In this document: positions 9,723 through 24,500 of the stretch, piece after piece | Layout: the number at the start of each line of letters is the position of its first letter | How positions within the stretch are numbered: position 1 is the first letter of the stretch | Assembly: GCA_949752735.1 (NCBI GenBank) | Contig: OX457037.1 | Span: forward strand, 34,262,956-34,326,955 | Length of the DNA stretch: 64,000 bases | Reading direction: 5' to 3' | Origin: Lumbricus terrestris | Taxonomy: Eukaryota; Annelida; Clitellata; Crassiclitellata; Lumbricidae | Notes under the pieces: model-generated | What the model was told of the DNA's origin: nothing | Database searches by the model: none | The model's input: the letters and a program-made list of their open reading frames with translations, nothing else | Program-made: the position numbers and the translations under genes

Positions 9723-12530
9723 CTGGAGAGAAATATATAACGGAATGCTATTTGAAGAAAGCAGTCGGAAGATGATGGAGTCAGCCAAAGGAGTGTTTAT
9801 AGTTTCATCCAGATAAAGAATTTTAAGGGTGTTCCATTTTGACGTCAATGCATCGTCTTACTTTCAGGAATGCAATAAAAACGTTATTCTAATGTTACCT
9901 GAACTACACTCAAAAATCTAAGTAAAATTCTAAGCGCCCCATTTCAAATACATATTGAGAACATCATGGTTCTATTCAAACTGGTCGACATCACACATTC
10001 ATTCATTCTATAACTTATATAGCACCCCTTAAGAAAAACTAATCAGGACCGCTCTCAGCGCAGCCATGGCCAAAACAATACTTGACAAATCTTAAACAGA
10101 GGTCATGGAAATGAACAGTGACTACAGTTATTTGCACTTCACTACATTCCTCAAGTTATGTTAACAAACAATTGAAGGGCTTATTTCCAAAAACGGTTAA
10201 GTCACACTGTTCAAAGAAGGACTTAACCGTTTTTGGAATTAAGCCCTTCAATTATCAATGATACAAAACAACTCTTTACACATGTGTCATCACACACGCA
10301 TGCACACACACACACAACACACAATGGATATCTACACCAGATTATTCCACTATAGTTATGCATAATATCGCTTTAATGTCTGGGAAACAGCCTCACTAGT
10401 CCATCAGGTTACATTTCAATTACTGAGCAAGCGTGAATGTAGCAAGGGCCACCACACCTACTGCCACATCGCAAGCAAAACAGATTCTGTGTGATGAACT
10501 CCTCTCACCTGTGCGAGTGTGAATGTACCAGAGTGAGGCCATCAGCATAACTCCAATGGAAAAGGCGGCAAAAGATATTCCGATGACTGCTCCAGTTGTC
10601 ACTCCTTCCACAACCACAACTCCACTGCACGTGGAATGACCTGAGTCGGAATGTATTGGTATGTGCTTTGGTAGCACGGTTGCCTCCACTGGCCTATGTG
10701 GTGAAGGAGTTTCTTCTAACAATTGAAACAAACAGTAATCAGCTAAGCACAACCTATTTTAAATACAATGCAAAATTACTATTCTCAAACCACAACTTAA
10801 TAATAATTCTTAAAGAGCATAAGCAGTACTGCAATGAAATGGATCGCAGTTACTTGACAGACAGACCTGTCACAACACAATGTAAACACTCGATTTAACA
10901 CCAGAGAAAACTTTATCTGAATCGCTTACCACACAAAAATTTAAATCTTGATGCAAGTCAAACAATTACAAACCAATGACTGAAGATGGTGGTGCTTTGC
11001 CATCTGACAACAGAACAAGCGGCCCTCTAGTGACCAGAGAAATGCTGTCACGATTTGTGGCAGATGATTTTCGATGATCACAGTTTGGATGGTCAGAGGA
11101 ACACTGAAAACCGAAAAAATATGCAGATCTATATTAGTTATTCAATTCAAAATATCGTAGGTTGCAAAACAACACGAGCGAAGTGATATATTACTCCTCT
11201 CATTATCAACATCTTTTCAACTTTCGCACTGGCGTCATATCGTTGCTAACTGTAACTTTAATGAGAAATTTTAAACGTGAAAGATCAATAAAATAAGGGA
11301 TTCTTAGAATGGTTGAATGTTACAGCTAGCAGTTTACACCTCGAGCACCTCATTCTACATCAATTCGATAGATCTTTTCAGAAGATTTTAACAGATACTA
11401 TTTTAATATGCTGAATTTTGAATGAATAAGCATCTCATGTACAGCATGTTTTACACACTAAACACTACCCAAGAACACTAACCAAGAAACACTACCCATT
11501 ACGTGTATATACTTCAAAGCAAAGCTTGCATCTGGAGACCATCTCAAGGGATGTATTGTGCATATGCATGTACATGTATGTGCCTAGACACTTCATACGG
11601 TGACCGCTATATACTTATGACAAAAAACACTGCAGTATATGAAAAGGCGATGAAAAACATATATGTTCTTTTATGCAATATTTCTGCTATGTTATGGAGA
11701 CACACCTGAGCAATGCCTGGGATGATGTGGTCCGTGTGTTGAGTGCAGATTGTCACACTGCATTTTAAGGTGACGATGGTCTCCGAGCCCCAGTGCTCAA
11801 GAAAATCGAACGCAAAGTGTCGGCCACTGCGCCCGGTAGTAACGTCCTTCTCATCAATCCACTGGAGTGTCTGATCAGCCGGACACCTGTGTCCAGTACA
11901 CACAAAATTCTTTTAAAAGAAATATATTAAGACTTAACGCTTTCTGCTCAGTCTTGTTAAATACGTGTCACGTCCTACATCCTTCACTATCCGCAAGGTC
12001 ATCCCATACAACATCCAATCCAGGCATGCTAATATTTTCCATTTAATTTGATAGACAGTGTTGCAGCGGAATTTATAAATACACCTAACATCTACGATCC
12101 AGCGATTCATCAGACAATGCATACTTAGAAGCCTTGATCATATTTAAAAGCCTTTCCTACTTCTACACTGTGGGGCATGGTGGTGCAGTGGATATGTTCG
12201 TTGCCTTGCAGCCAGATGGTTGCAGGTTCGAATCCACCTCAAGCCGCCTCATAGGAACTTTGGGCAAGTCCTTCACTCGCAATAGCTCAGCAGCACTTCT
12301 GTGTGAAATTTTGATTCAGTGTCCGTGCTGTAATCGGGAGCGCTTCTGACTAGATATCTTGAATGGGTGGATTGGGTGCTATAATAAGTGCACATACATA
12401 CTACCCTTGTGAAGTGCTTATAAATGCTATAAGGCACTTCAGCTCAAAAGCAGTTAAAAGGGGATTAGCAAAATGACTCAATGCAATAATTTGGTTTACC
12501 ATAACACTTAATTTCAGTGAATGTAGAGGC

Positions 12531-12582
<52 letters not shown>

Positions 12583-15500
12583 TAGTAGTAGTATAGTAGT
12601 GCTAGTAGTAGCAGAAGAAGAACTTTAGATATCCTTGCTCTTATAAAACCGTGGCTAAAGCCTTGTTGCCCAGGTTATTTAACATGTCTATAAATCTATT
12701 TTTCCATGTAGCAAGGAGACTGCATTTTGTTTAAGTTCACCCCTCATAGCACCTTCACCACCAAGAAAGACAGCAGTGATGAATAGTCAGTCACAGGTTA
12801 ATAATTTCTATAAATCTTAACAGATTATTCGAATTTGGTAAAAGATGGGAGCACTATTTAAAAATAAGAGAGAAAAGATAAGCGTTACTGACCCATCCAC
12901 AATGAGCTGGTGTTCCCTAAGATGACTCCCTGTCTGATTGGGTTCGAGTGAGCAGTTATTGACAAGAACATTCAACTGAGCACCTGAAAGAGAAGCACCA
13001 GATAAACATCTTACAACCACAACCACCAGATGCCAGAATCACAGGACAGCACTATCAGTAAATATATTAATTAATATTAAATCATAGGAACATTTAGAAA
13101 ACACCAGAAACTAAACATCCTTCATTTCTTATATAACCTCCTAGACAGAATGGATCCCATGTCTGACACATCACTCTATCAATGGTGGCGTTACCATAAG
13201 GCGTGGCAGGTTACTTGCCCCGCCCATTTTACTCTTGACCTCCTTCACGCTCTGCCTCATCGCAAAAAATTCCTCGACACTTTTAAATATTTCTTGACGT
13301 TTAATATCTTCGATCTGCTGAATAACTTCATGACCCTGGCGTGACCAGCTGGAATCGAATGGCTGGTATTGCCAATACAATTTATCCAGTTGCCTTAAAT
13401 AATTTTTATATCCTATATGTAATTCCAAGCATGCTTCTTTTTATTACACTCCACAAAATGTCTGCACAGCTCTTTGGCGACAAACACATCATGTGAAAAG
13501 AACATCTGTCAACGGCAAAAAAAAGTCAAAATTACGAATCTACTAAGAATACAAAGTTAGAAGTAATTTCTTAATGCCACTCTATGATAAGTAAGTAAGT
13601 CAGTTGTTGACAATGACCTACATGAACTGCTTAAGTAACTTAGTAACTTACCGCCAGTGATGCTGACCTCCACAAAAAGTTGATCTGCCATGTAGAATCT
13701 GGCCGGGAAATCAGCAATTTCATTGTGGAAAGCTCGGTCTTTGAAAAGCTTCATTTCAAAGTGAACACTTGAAGTCTGCTGGTCAAGTTGGCCATTCTGG
13801 AAAATTAGAACAATTCTTCACTAGAAAACCTAAGTCAAATTACTTGGCAAGATTTAATACATAAAACCTGCTTGTTTTTGCAGGGCCTTGCACACTGGAG
13901 GAGCCTCTGAATGGTTCACCCTACTATATATGCTTTTATCATCATCATCATCACTTCATAAATGATTAAATATAATACATTACCCAAAACACTAAACCGA
14001 TCTTTAAAAGTACTTTCAGGTGTTGTACTACAAAATACTACAAGAATTACAAAACAAAACTTTCCAAAGTGGTATAACCCTTTCATGCCGAGATGGTAGC
14101 AAATGGTATGGGAAATCCTATACCTCTGGCATTAAAGGGTTAAACAATTTCACAGACGAATGTTGAACATAACACTGAATCCGACTACCTTTGGTGCTAA
14201 GTAGTGACAGCTGACGTTGATGACAATTGGCGAACTTGGTTCTGTCAATGACTTCAGTCTGGAATCGTGAGATGTTGGCAGTTGTCGTACCACAACCTGT
14301 GAGAAAAAGGAGCAAATTTACATAGTTTCAAATTATTTCAGTTCACGCATCGCCTTTTCGGTGATTAACTAACCGCCATTCGAACAAATACTCCTGCAGT
14401 ATTTAAAAGATCACTCACTCCAGTAAACATATAATGGTTTCGCAAGATTCAAGTTAATTTGTGATACTGCACTGCAAGTATCTCGTGAAACATTCTCAAA
14501 GTCACTTAAGTCGCACTTGTTTGGAAATGGCGTGTAGCACTGTAGCTACGTTATGCGCCTTCGTGAGGTTATTGTAAGGCGTTATAAAAATTCATAATTA
14601 TACCTAGTACATACATACATTCAAGACAAACATTTAATTCTATTGCATTTTCAGGTTAGAAGTCAATCAAACAGCATGTGATAAATTTTACACAGAAATT
14701 CATTCTTTAGTTCTACCTCATCCAGGTTACCCACACCAACAGTCCAATTATTTATTTAAGCTCATCTACGTCTGCCTAGTCTTTTAATACACAAATATTG
14801 AATATTGATTTTCTTACAGCATTCGTGAAAACAGAAGCTCCATCACGAGTAATCTGTTTACGAGTGCCACAGTCAGAATATCGAGCGGAAAGAACAAACT
14901 GCGCTCCAACGTCAGTTGCTTGACAGAACGGACTGAGCAGCGAAATGTTCGACATGGACACCGGATAATCCTACAGTACAGAGAAAAAGAAATCAATGAT
15001 TTATACCGAAATTGTGAAAATCAAACAACAAAATATTCTTAAAATATCACAGAATATAGATTTGGAAAATTATTCATTCATATTTCATAAATTTATGCAG
15101 CAATGTCAGCGAAGGAGCATACAAAATGAGACACTCATGTTGTGTACTTTCACCGACACACTGCTGTTCATGAATGAGGTTACGAAGTGGCAAAACAACT
15201 GATACAGTGTGTGAGTCTCCTTTGGCATAAACTTCATTGCAACTCATGAATATTCAGGTTTCACATTTCATAATTTTATGCAGCAGTGTCAGTGAAGGAG
15301 CATACAAAACGAGACACTCATGTTGTGTACTGTCACTGACAATGCTGTCATTGAACGAAGTCGCAAAGTGTCTAAAACTACTGATCAGTGCACGAAAGTC
15401 TCCTTTGGTATAAACTTGTTGCGACTCGGGAATATTCAGGACAGTAAATAAAATTTCATGCACTTTTAAAGCACAAAGTTTGTCTTTACGAAAGTCTGAC

Positions 15501-18500
15501 AGTCTCTACTAAAGTCGTGGGATCAACTATTTCCAAATTATACGTTGGTCAAGGAGTTGCTTGTATTCTTGATCTTCATTAATCAATCCGACACTTCTAC
15601 ATATCATCATGCATTCGTTAGAAAAGTAACTAATTAAAAAGTAAACAGATTAACCGTTTACTGACCAAAGCGTAGTACATGATATGGGAAATCCTATACC
15701 CACGGGCAATAAAGGGTTAAACATACCCTGAGCGAATATTTCCAGATGGCGATTTTCATGCCATTCTCTTTACAGCTGAGCGACAGTGAGCGGACGATTG
15801 CATGCTTGAGGTTTTTCACTGCAGAAGGAGTTGAATGTTTGTCGTTGACAGGCAACGGTGTCGTCGATAGCAACTGAGCATCTGTCCAGTCTGCAAAATA
15901 CAAAACAAAACTTTTCATACAGTGTCCGGAACAATAAAAAAATTAATGCATACCCTATCCATACTAGTTAGCAACACAATTGCAGGAAAATTACGTTCAC
16001 AGCAAATTCAGCAACATGTTGCTTTTCTCATAAGCATTAGGATGGAGAAAAATAAACATAGAATTTCTGCCTTTTCATCAGGAGCCATATGCATGACTAG
16101 GTCGTAGCCTACATGTCAACAAAGCACTAGTTGCGACTTGTTAAGTGGCTTTGCAGACTTCAAGGCAATTGGTAAGCACAAGGCTCACTTAGGAGACCAC
16201 ATAATGCAGGGTCAGTAGCTCAGCGGAGAGCTTTGGTCGATAAACTGAGTCATTATCGCGACCCGGGTTCAAGCCTCGCTCAGGGCAAATTTTTTTTTGA
16301 ATTTTCTGTTAGCTGCCAGTGGCGCTTTCTGTTGTGTTGTTTGCCTCGGGTCTGTTGAAAATAAGATCGCCCCTCCCACTTCTGGCTTGGCCGAATCAGG
16401 AGCGTTCCAGCACTTAGGCCATTGGTGTAAAGTTACCGAGCCTGTTGTAGCCGACCTGCATGTCGTGCGAAGCTGGCCGTATTTCGTATAACTTGTACCT
16501 GTAATCGTTCTGCGGTCTGTCAGATTGAATGCCAATAAACGAATATTATTATTATTATTATAATAAGTCGGCAACTATAGTTAATGTGCATGCGCAAGAG
16601 ATATAGACGGTTGTCCGCATACAGAAACAAACAAAAATACAAGAATGGTTGCATCACTCATGGTAAAGATTTCTCAGCCGGTACATTATATGTGATCCTC
16701 ATGTGTCTTGTTACATATATTAATGGCATTCTATGTTGGTGAAAACAAAAAGCATAAATAAGCTCACAGTCTCACATTTAGTGAAATAAACTCTGGTGCC
16801 TCTAAAACAGTCTTTGACATCCTAAACTTTGTCGAAGTGGACAAATCACAAATGAAGCCATATTGCTTTTACCTTCTCATGTAGCAACTAGCCAAATTGC
16901 GCCACCTTCAGAGACTGACTAGTGCAAGTTGTCATTTGAGATGTCGTTGTATATACTGATTTATATTCTAGCCATCAACTAGTCAGGTTTAGTCGGTGAC
17001 TAAAAGTTAAGATGTTATCATGCATACAGCCCCATGATTTTGCACCATCAGACTCAATGTAAAATTAATGCGGTAGATTAATTCTTTTTGACAGCCCTGA
17101 TCAAGCACATAAGTCGTACAAATTTACTGAACCAACCTCTCAAAACGAACATCCTTATTAGTCTAAATACTACATCAGTTAGTCAAAGGAGCGCCAAAAA
17201 AATAAAAAATAAATCAAACTATATAGCAGTGAAACCAATTGAAAACCAATTAATGCGTAACCTTTGGTGTCAACTTTGAGATCGAGTTTGTTGGCAAGTT
17301 TAGCAAAAGTGTAAGAAACGGGAGGAGTCCCGTATTTTTCCGTTGCCCACGCCAGCAAACTGTGGCAAGAGTAGGAGCTCAGTCGTTCGGCTGATACTTG
17401 AAAGTATCTCGTGTTAATACCTTTGCTGTCCAATGACTGATCAGTCTGATAACAGAACACACACACATACACAATGTATGCAAATCAGTCAAAATGGTCA
17501 ACAGTGACTTAATGGTTCCTTTCACTCGCTCTGCAACAATGCAGAGGCGTTCGTTCTCTGTGGTTGGTCCAACAACTTGGAATGGACTTCCCTTGACTAT
17601 GCAACGCCTCCCAAGCTGTTCTCAATTTCACAAACTATTGAAGACTGGTTTTTTTGTGCTTGATCTCGGCCGGTAGCGCCTCTGAGTCAAGGGCGGATCC
17701 AGGGGGGGGCCAATCCGGCCATGGCCCCCCCATTTCAAATCACCATGGGACGTGGCCCCCCCATCCATGGTGGAGCAAAAAAATTTCAGGGTGTCAGTCA
17801 TGCACAGGAGAATTAATGTATAAATGTAATTAAAACCTATAATAAAAATACTGTGTAAATGTAATTAAAATCCAATCTAAGTCTCTCACGCAATTGCATT
17901 GTCTTTATATAAAGCATCGAAATGAAACAATCTTTCAACAGTATCCAACTATGATTTATGGCATGGAATGTATGTTATTCGCGAAGCAGGACGTTTTGGC
18001 GCCGCCGTTTTGGCGCCGGACTTTTTGGCGCCGCCGTTTTGGCACCGCCGTTTTGGCGCCGGACGTTTTGGCGCCGGAATTTTTTTCTCCCTCATTCTAA
18101 AGTATAAAAATTATCAAATTGTAGGTAATTTTAGGCGGTTCATTTACGCACATTTTGAGTTAAATTTTGTGATGATATTCCACGCCGTTCAAAAGTTATG
18201 CCCGAAATAGCTCAGAATGTATGTTCGACGTACACTCCTCACTTGATCTGAAAGGGTCAAAGCTGGTTTTTATTCGTATTAGGTAATACCACAATTAAAT
18301 TTCATTGGAGCTGGATTGCTGAAAATGTTCTTCCTTAAACTAGGGTTGCATTGATGAACAATCCAACTCCGATTTAAGCAAAAGTATGTTTGTCTGTGTT
18401 CAAAAATCTGATGTTAAGTATTTTTTGTCGAAATGTAATAAAACTTCCTTAATTGTTATATGGTATGGCAGTGAGTAGGCCTATAGTCAATGTGGTCACA

Positions 18501-21500
18501 TGATGTACATGTAGTTAAGCTTTTGAATAATAATTGTTGCAATCGTATCTGGCATTCAATAAAATCAGAAAACTGCCGCTATATTAGAACATTAGCCGGG
18601 TACCCGGCAGGGCTTTTTTAACGTGCAGCTATACACAAAATGTGCATTTGTAATCGAATTTGTGCATTTGTAGAAGCACTTACGTACAGTTAAAACTAGC
18701 AAAAATATCATTGTCCTCCCTTTGAAGTAATTTACCATTGGTTCGAATTGTTCATTATTGCAATTATAATAAAAAGGTGTCCCACTGCAAATGTGTGCCA
18801 ACACTAAAGAAGGTGTGCAATTGCCAATTTTTGCCAACACTAAAGAAGGTGTGCTATGGCCAATTTTTGCCAACACTAAAGAAGGTGTGCTATGGCCAAT
18901 TTTTGCCAACACTAAAGAAGGTGTGCTATGGCCAATTTTTGCCAACACTAAAGAAGGTGTGCAATTGCCAATTTTTGCCAACACTAAAGAAGGTGTGCTA
19001 TGGCCAATTTTTGCCAACACTAAAGAAGGTGTGCAATTGCCAATTTTTGCCAACACTAAAGAAGGTGTGTAATTGCCAATTTTTGCGAAACCTAAACAAA
19101 TCCAATGGTTCGAATTGTTCATTATTGCAATTATAATAAAAAGGTGTCCCACTGCAAATGTGTGCCAACACTAAAGAAGGTGTGCAATTGCACAACTTTT
19201 TTGTACAACAGCAGTGTGCTTTAAAGCATCATAATTTTACTTGCACACCTTTATATTACAATTGCAATAATGAACAATTCGAACCAATGGATTTGTTTAG
19301 GTTTCTAAAAAATTGGCAATTACACACCTTTTTTAGTGTTGGCAAAAATTGGCAATTGCACACCTTCTTTACTGTTGGCACACATTTGCAGTGGGACACC
19401 TTTATATTATAATTGCAATAATGAACAATTCGAACCAATGGATTTCTTTAGGTTTCTAAAAAATTGGCCATAGCACACCTTCTTTAGTGTTGGCAGAAAT
19501 TGGCAATTGCACACCTTCTTTACTGTTGGCACACATTTGCAGTGGGACACCTTTATATTACAATTGCAATAATGAACAATTCGAACCAATGGATTTGTTT
19601 AGGTTTCTAAAAATTGGCAATTACACACCTTTTTAAGTGTTGGCAAAAATTGGCATTTGCACACCTTCTTTAGTGTTGGCAGAAATTGGCAATTGGACAC
19701 CTTCTTTAGTGTTGGCAAAAATTGGCAATTGCACACCTTCTTTAGTGTTGGCAGACATTTGCAGTTGCACACCTTTTTATTATAATTGCAATTTTGGACA
19801 TTTCAAAACAATGGACTTTTTAAAAGAACTGTCGCTTTTGTCTTTAATACACCATATTCATTGTTGTCACTAAAGTCTGTATTTCCTCGATCTATCGTGC
19901 TAAAATCTTATGTCATCTCAAAGTTCTTATTTCTATACTAAGCTAAATAGGCCCAGTCTTAGCGGGACTTTCTCTCTTTGGCGGGCCTGTTTTTTCAATC
20001 ATTCGATGTGACATCCTCTGCTTTGATCGCTTGTACTTTATTAGTCTGCTACCTCACATGTCTTATAATTTGTTATTAAATAAAGCATTTGTTTAAAAAA
20101 TCCAGCTTCTATTTCACCGGCAAAAAAATCTCCTTTCAGCTTCAATTGTTCAAGCAAACGGCGGCGCCAAAAAGTCACGTACCGGAACTATTTTATTTAT
20201 TCTAGTCTTAAAAAGTCATCAGTTTTTGGGATGCTAAATTGAACACCTTTTTTGAAGATTTCCGGCGGATTACTTAAAAAAGAACATCTAGTTTTCGGGA
20301 AAGAAGTTTTTAAGTAAAGTCTATATTTATTGAGACCTTATGGCACTCTTACAAGCACTGAAAAGTACAGCTAATTTGTTAAGATAACAGCTTAAAATGC
20401 TACCATTGCCATGTGAAAATTCAAAAAGTTTCTGGTGGGGAGGGGCATATCCCCTCCCCACACCCCTCCCCTACCACTATCGGCGCTGCGCGCCTCATGA
20501 TTGTCTTCAGACGGTCAATTATCTACCCCTCCGAAAACCTCAATTCCCCCAGAGGTGGGGGCTAAATTAAACTCTGGTTTCGGCCAAAAACCACTAAAAA
20601 AGTTCATCAGATTTTTCGGCGAAAGATCAACGAAAAAATTTCCGACCCCAGCCCAAAAATTTTTTGGCCCCCCCTTCGAAAATTCCTGGATCCGCCCTTG
20701 CTCTGAGTAGGTACCTTGAAGTGGCGCTATATAAATTACGATTGATTGATTGATTAAGGCCTAAGCAATAATCACATCATCTGGGTTTTTCATTGTTGGA
20801 CAGAGTTTTCGATCCACAGACGTGTATTCAATATTCATGTTCATTTATCGGTCATTAACTCAACACTGTTGAGCATTTCAGTAAAAATTCTTCACAACTA
20901 AAACACTTGTGGTACACACAAACTAAAGCATCCAACCCAAAAGACAATGACAAACAACAATAGCGTACTCACAATGATGTCAATTGTTCCTCTCAATCGG
21001 CGTGTCGTAACTTTCCACTTGACCGGCTGATGAGATTTGAGTATGAGCAGCAGCTGTGATTTCCTCAGAGGAGACACGGTTGATTCGATGTTCAGCTCAA
21101 CCGTCGCCAACTTCTGACCTTGGTGGCCGAAGGACGCAGCTGACAGTAACTCTATGATGTGAATATCTCTGCAAAAAATCAATCAACATCTGTCCAGACT
21201 TGCATTCTAAAATCAATTCCTCTGTTTTTATCCATACACAAAATTATTCTTAATAGTCAGGATGATACAGCGAAACAATATCAATGTGCACAACACTCGA
21301 GTCTGGTTTACAGCATGCCTCCAGATGCCACACGATTAATGTTGGAGTATTGTCAACATGCGGTATTTTAATTAAAGTGCAGTGCTAACATATTGAAGAA
21401 TGTTGAGAATGCTGCTGAAAAACGCTGTAGAATTTCTCACACAGATGCTTACTACATGGCGCATATGCTGGCTAATTATCTCGATGAAAAAGCTGACAAG

Positions 21501-24500
21501 CACATCAAAATTTATCCTCTCTCATCCATGGCAACCAATATTCACAACTTGAAATCAATGAATGCCAATAAAAACAACAATTGCTTCTCCTTGTCTTTCT
21601 TCTGCATTTGCAAATATGCAAGTGCATTTGCAATGAACAGAGCATAGGCGTTGGGGACATTTCAGAAGTGGAGGGGGCAAAAATTTTACTTTTGCCCGAA
21701 AAATTAAACCCGGAATAATTGACGTCGTGCACACAAAGCCATCTTTGTTCTTGCACCCACACCCGGGGACAAGGGGCAAATACACCGGGACACGGCCATA
21801 TTATAGGAACCAGGCTGGGTAATTTTAGGCATATATGCAAATTTATTATGTAGCCTATGTATATATTCTTGACGCTTAACCAGTTCAAACTTCACACGAG
21901 CAACTGATTAAATTCATAATTGTAGATTGTTTTGTATATCTAATCATCTACAAAGCGCCTAAGTAGGGTGAACCGTTCAGAGGCGCTAATAGTGCGCAAA
22001 ACCGCGCTCGAAGAGGCAGGTTTTAAGATGAGAGAATGAAGAAGAGAGACTGACACAGAAAGTGTATAGAGTGAACGCAAGGAGAAAGCTCATTTCAAAG
22101 AGAAAGACCAATTGAGGCAAATGATCGAGACTGAGCCTTAGCAGTTCTAGAAGGCGGAAGCAAGAGTCAAGTCTGTTGGATGAACGAAGTGGACGGTTGG
22201 AGGAAGCTGAGTGAGGCCTTAGTATAACGTCGGTCAGATATTTGGGGCAAAACCCCGCTGAGCCTTGAAGATCAGAGTGAGGAATTTAGATTGAATGTGA
22301 GCACGGAGAGGAAGCCAATGGGTGGGGACAGAACATCGAGAGATCCTGAAACACCTTAAATGAACATAAAAGGAACATGTGCTTTTGGAAATGTGCTCAG
22401 TTAAGGTATTATCCTTCCCGTAATATAAGTGAGCTATCAAGTGCAACACCCTGATCCCGCACACTTGACAAGAAGGAAAAGATTGTAAATTTTCAGAGAG
22501 CAGACCAAGATCTGCACGTTCAATGTTGATAATCGCAAGATTATCGTGTCTATTTTGCCTCATGACCAGTAGAAATTTCGATGTCATTCAGGCAGTGAAT
22601 TCCATGTTTTGTTCCACCTAGCTTGCATGCTGTGAATTTCCCCAAATGCCGCGAATAGTCGCAATTTTCGGTCAAATTTCGGCTCTTGAATTGGCTGCGA
22701 CTCTTATCCATTATTTACCGTGAATTCCGAACTTTTTCGGGAATTTCTGCCATCCATAGTCTTATGAGCTAATATCTAACTCGATTCGGGCAAGATTTGC
22801 GGGCAAATTTCAGCTCTTGAATTTGTTTCGATTCTAGCCATTATTTACAAAATGCTGCTGTGAATTCAGAATTTTTCGGAAATTTCTGCTATCAATGGTT
22901 GTGAGTTAATATCTAACTCGATTCGGGCAAGATTTTCGGGCAAATTTTGGCTCTTGAATTTGCTGCGATTCTCGCCATGAAGCTTATTTATAAAATGTTA
23001 CCGTGAATTCAGAACTTTTTCGGGAATTTCTGCTAACCATGGTTGTTGTGAGCTAATATCTAACTCGATTCGGGCAAGATGGAACTGGGAGATAATGTGG
23101 TATACTAATGGAGGTTGAACTTCAAGAAGTTTGGTTAATATTTTCCCGGGTCTGCTTGCCCGAAAAAACAGACTTGCCCGAAATTTGGGGGGGGCATTTG
23201 CCCCCTCTGGACCCCCGTCTCCTACGCCTATGGAACAGAGTAAGAGTAAAGATAATATGTTAGCTAATAATGAGGATCTTAGATGTGTGCAAGAGTAGGC
23301 ACATAATGTACGTTACTGCTGCATCTACACAGTAGACTTTTATATAGCTCCTTTAAAGACCCACTCAGAAGAGACCTCCAACTATGCTACTCATGACATT
23401 CTGTAAATCCACATTCATCATTATCAACAAGTGTACACTTCATATGCTAATCCATCACAAGCCTCCAATGATTTTACACATATCTATTCAGCACAGACCA
23501 ACCTGTGGTAGACACTTTCGTTAATTTTCCTGTATGTTCCCTGCACAGGCTGCTCATCTATGCGTCCAGCAACCATGTTTGGCAAGTTCACCTGAAGTTG
23601 GCACAGCTCACTTGCATCTGGTGCTAAGCAAAAGACAAGAACAATGTATACAGAACAATAAGCTACCATCTTTCTTTATATTAACTTGCAAAAGAATGAC
23701 TATTATATATCCTAGCAGCTCTAGGCAAGATAACACCACATACATTTGTTATGCACAAAAATGTGCAATGCACATAATATTAGAATGCTCATTCACAAAC
23801 ATAGCAATGTGAAGACTGAACATGTATTTATTCACCAGGTATTATCTTCTTTATCCTATTCAATCCATCTGCATCATCATAGTCGTCACTAATAAATGTC
23901 ACCATAATTTGTCACAAACGTTTTTCTATTTTTTAATTAGAATAATTAAACCAAACTTCATAAAACTACTTCAAATTACGTTTATTGCAATCAGCCTCAT
24001 ACCTACAGTGGGCCTGCTTTCGCCGCTTACCTTGACCAACAGGTAACCGAATCCAGGTGACCGACTGCTTCAGGTAGACTAGGGTCGTCACCGCTCCCCA
24101 CTTCTTTCGAGCCCAGCTTTCGAGCAACGTGACATCATCGCTGAATGGAATCGCCAATTGTCTCGTCTTGAACTTCAGACGTGGGTCATCACTGATGTGC
24201 GAATTATCAGAAACCTAAAACACGCGTAAACATTTTTCAAGGACCCCAAAATATGGCTAAACATTTCTCAAGTACCCTAAAACATGCATAAACATTTCTC
24301 AAGGACCCTAAAATATGCATAACATTTCTCAAGAACCTTCTACCTCGGCAGCTTAACCAACAGCTGCGAATTGTCGGTTGCTGCATCAGACAAGAATTGT
24401 TGTGCCTTATTTCTAATAGACTCTTTTGTTCTTAATGTCACAAAGCCATTGCTCAAGTTGAATATATTTACCTCTTCAACTCCACCTTTAGGCTTCATGA

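Larger units (their letters stand above)
21643..23232. mobile_element. Non-autonomous hAT element (1590 bp) with nested LINE
   Basis: The ends are CATAGGCGTTGGGGAC and GTCTCCTACGCCTATG, with a perfect 8-bp duplication GAACAGAG at 21635-21642 and 23233-23240. Inside lie a minus-strand LINE fragment (21960-22600) and a tandem repeat (22655-23085). There is no transposase frame. Confidence 0.92.

Noticed and set aside
10420..10508. Read-through of betaglycan exon 15 to a stop after ...TFTLAQ
   Set aside because: A consensus donor CAG|GTGAGAG sits at the transmembrane/tail boundary, and a phase-matched Ser-rich tail exon exists at 9619-9722.
14118..14315. Frame containing TGCGTTTANISRFQTEVID over betaglycan exon 10
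   Set aside because: It looks like a ZP Cys-Gly-Thr motif but is out of phase with exons 9 and 11. The alternative frame keeps phase and gives the fourth ZP-N cysteine.
16208..16290. Possible tRNA gene
   Set aside because: A and B boxes are present, but acceptor and anticodon stems do not form, and the body continues into a repeated SINE.
16297..16574. Frames of 64 and 101 codons on both strands
   Set aside because: They lie within SINE family 2 and end in its (ATT)n tail.
18592..19589. Frames up to 186 codons with repeating KKVCxxQFLPTL or LAKIGxxTPSLV
   Set aside because: The 36-bp repeat unit keeps phase, so frames stay open on both strands. There are no start context, splice sites or homology.
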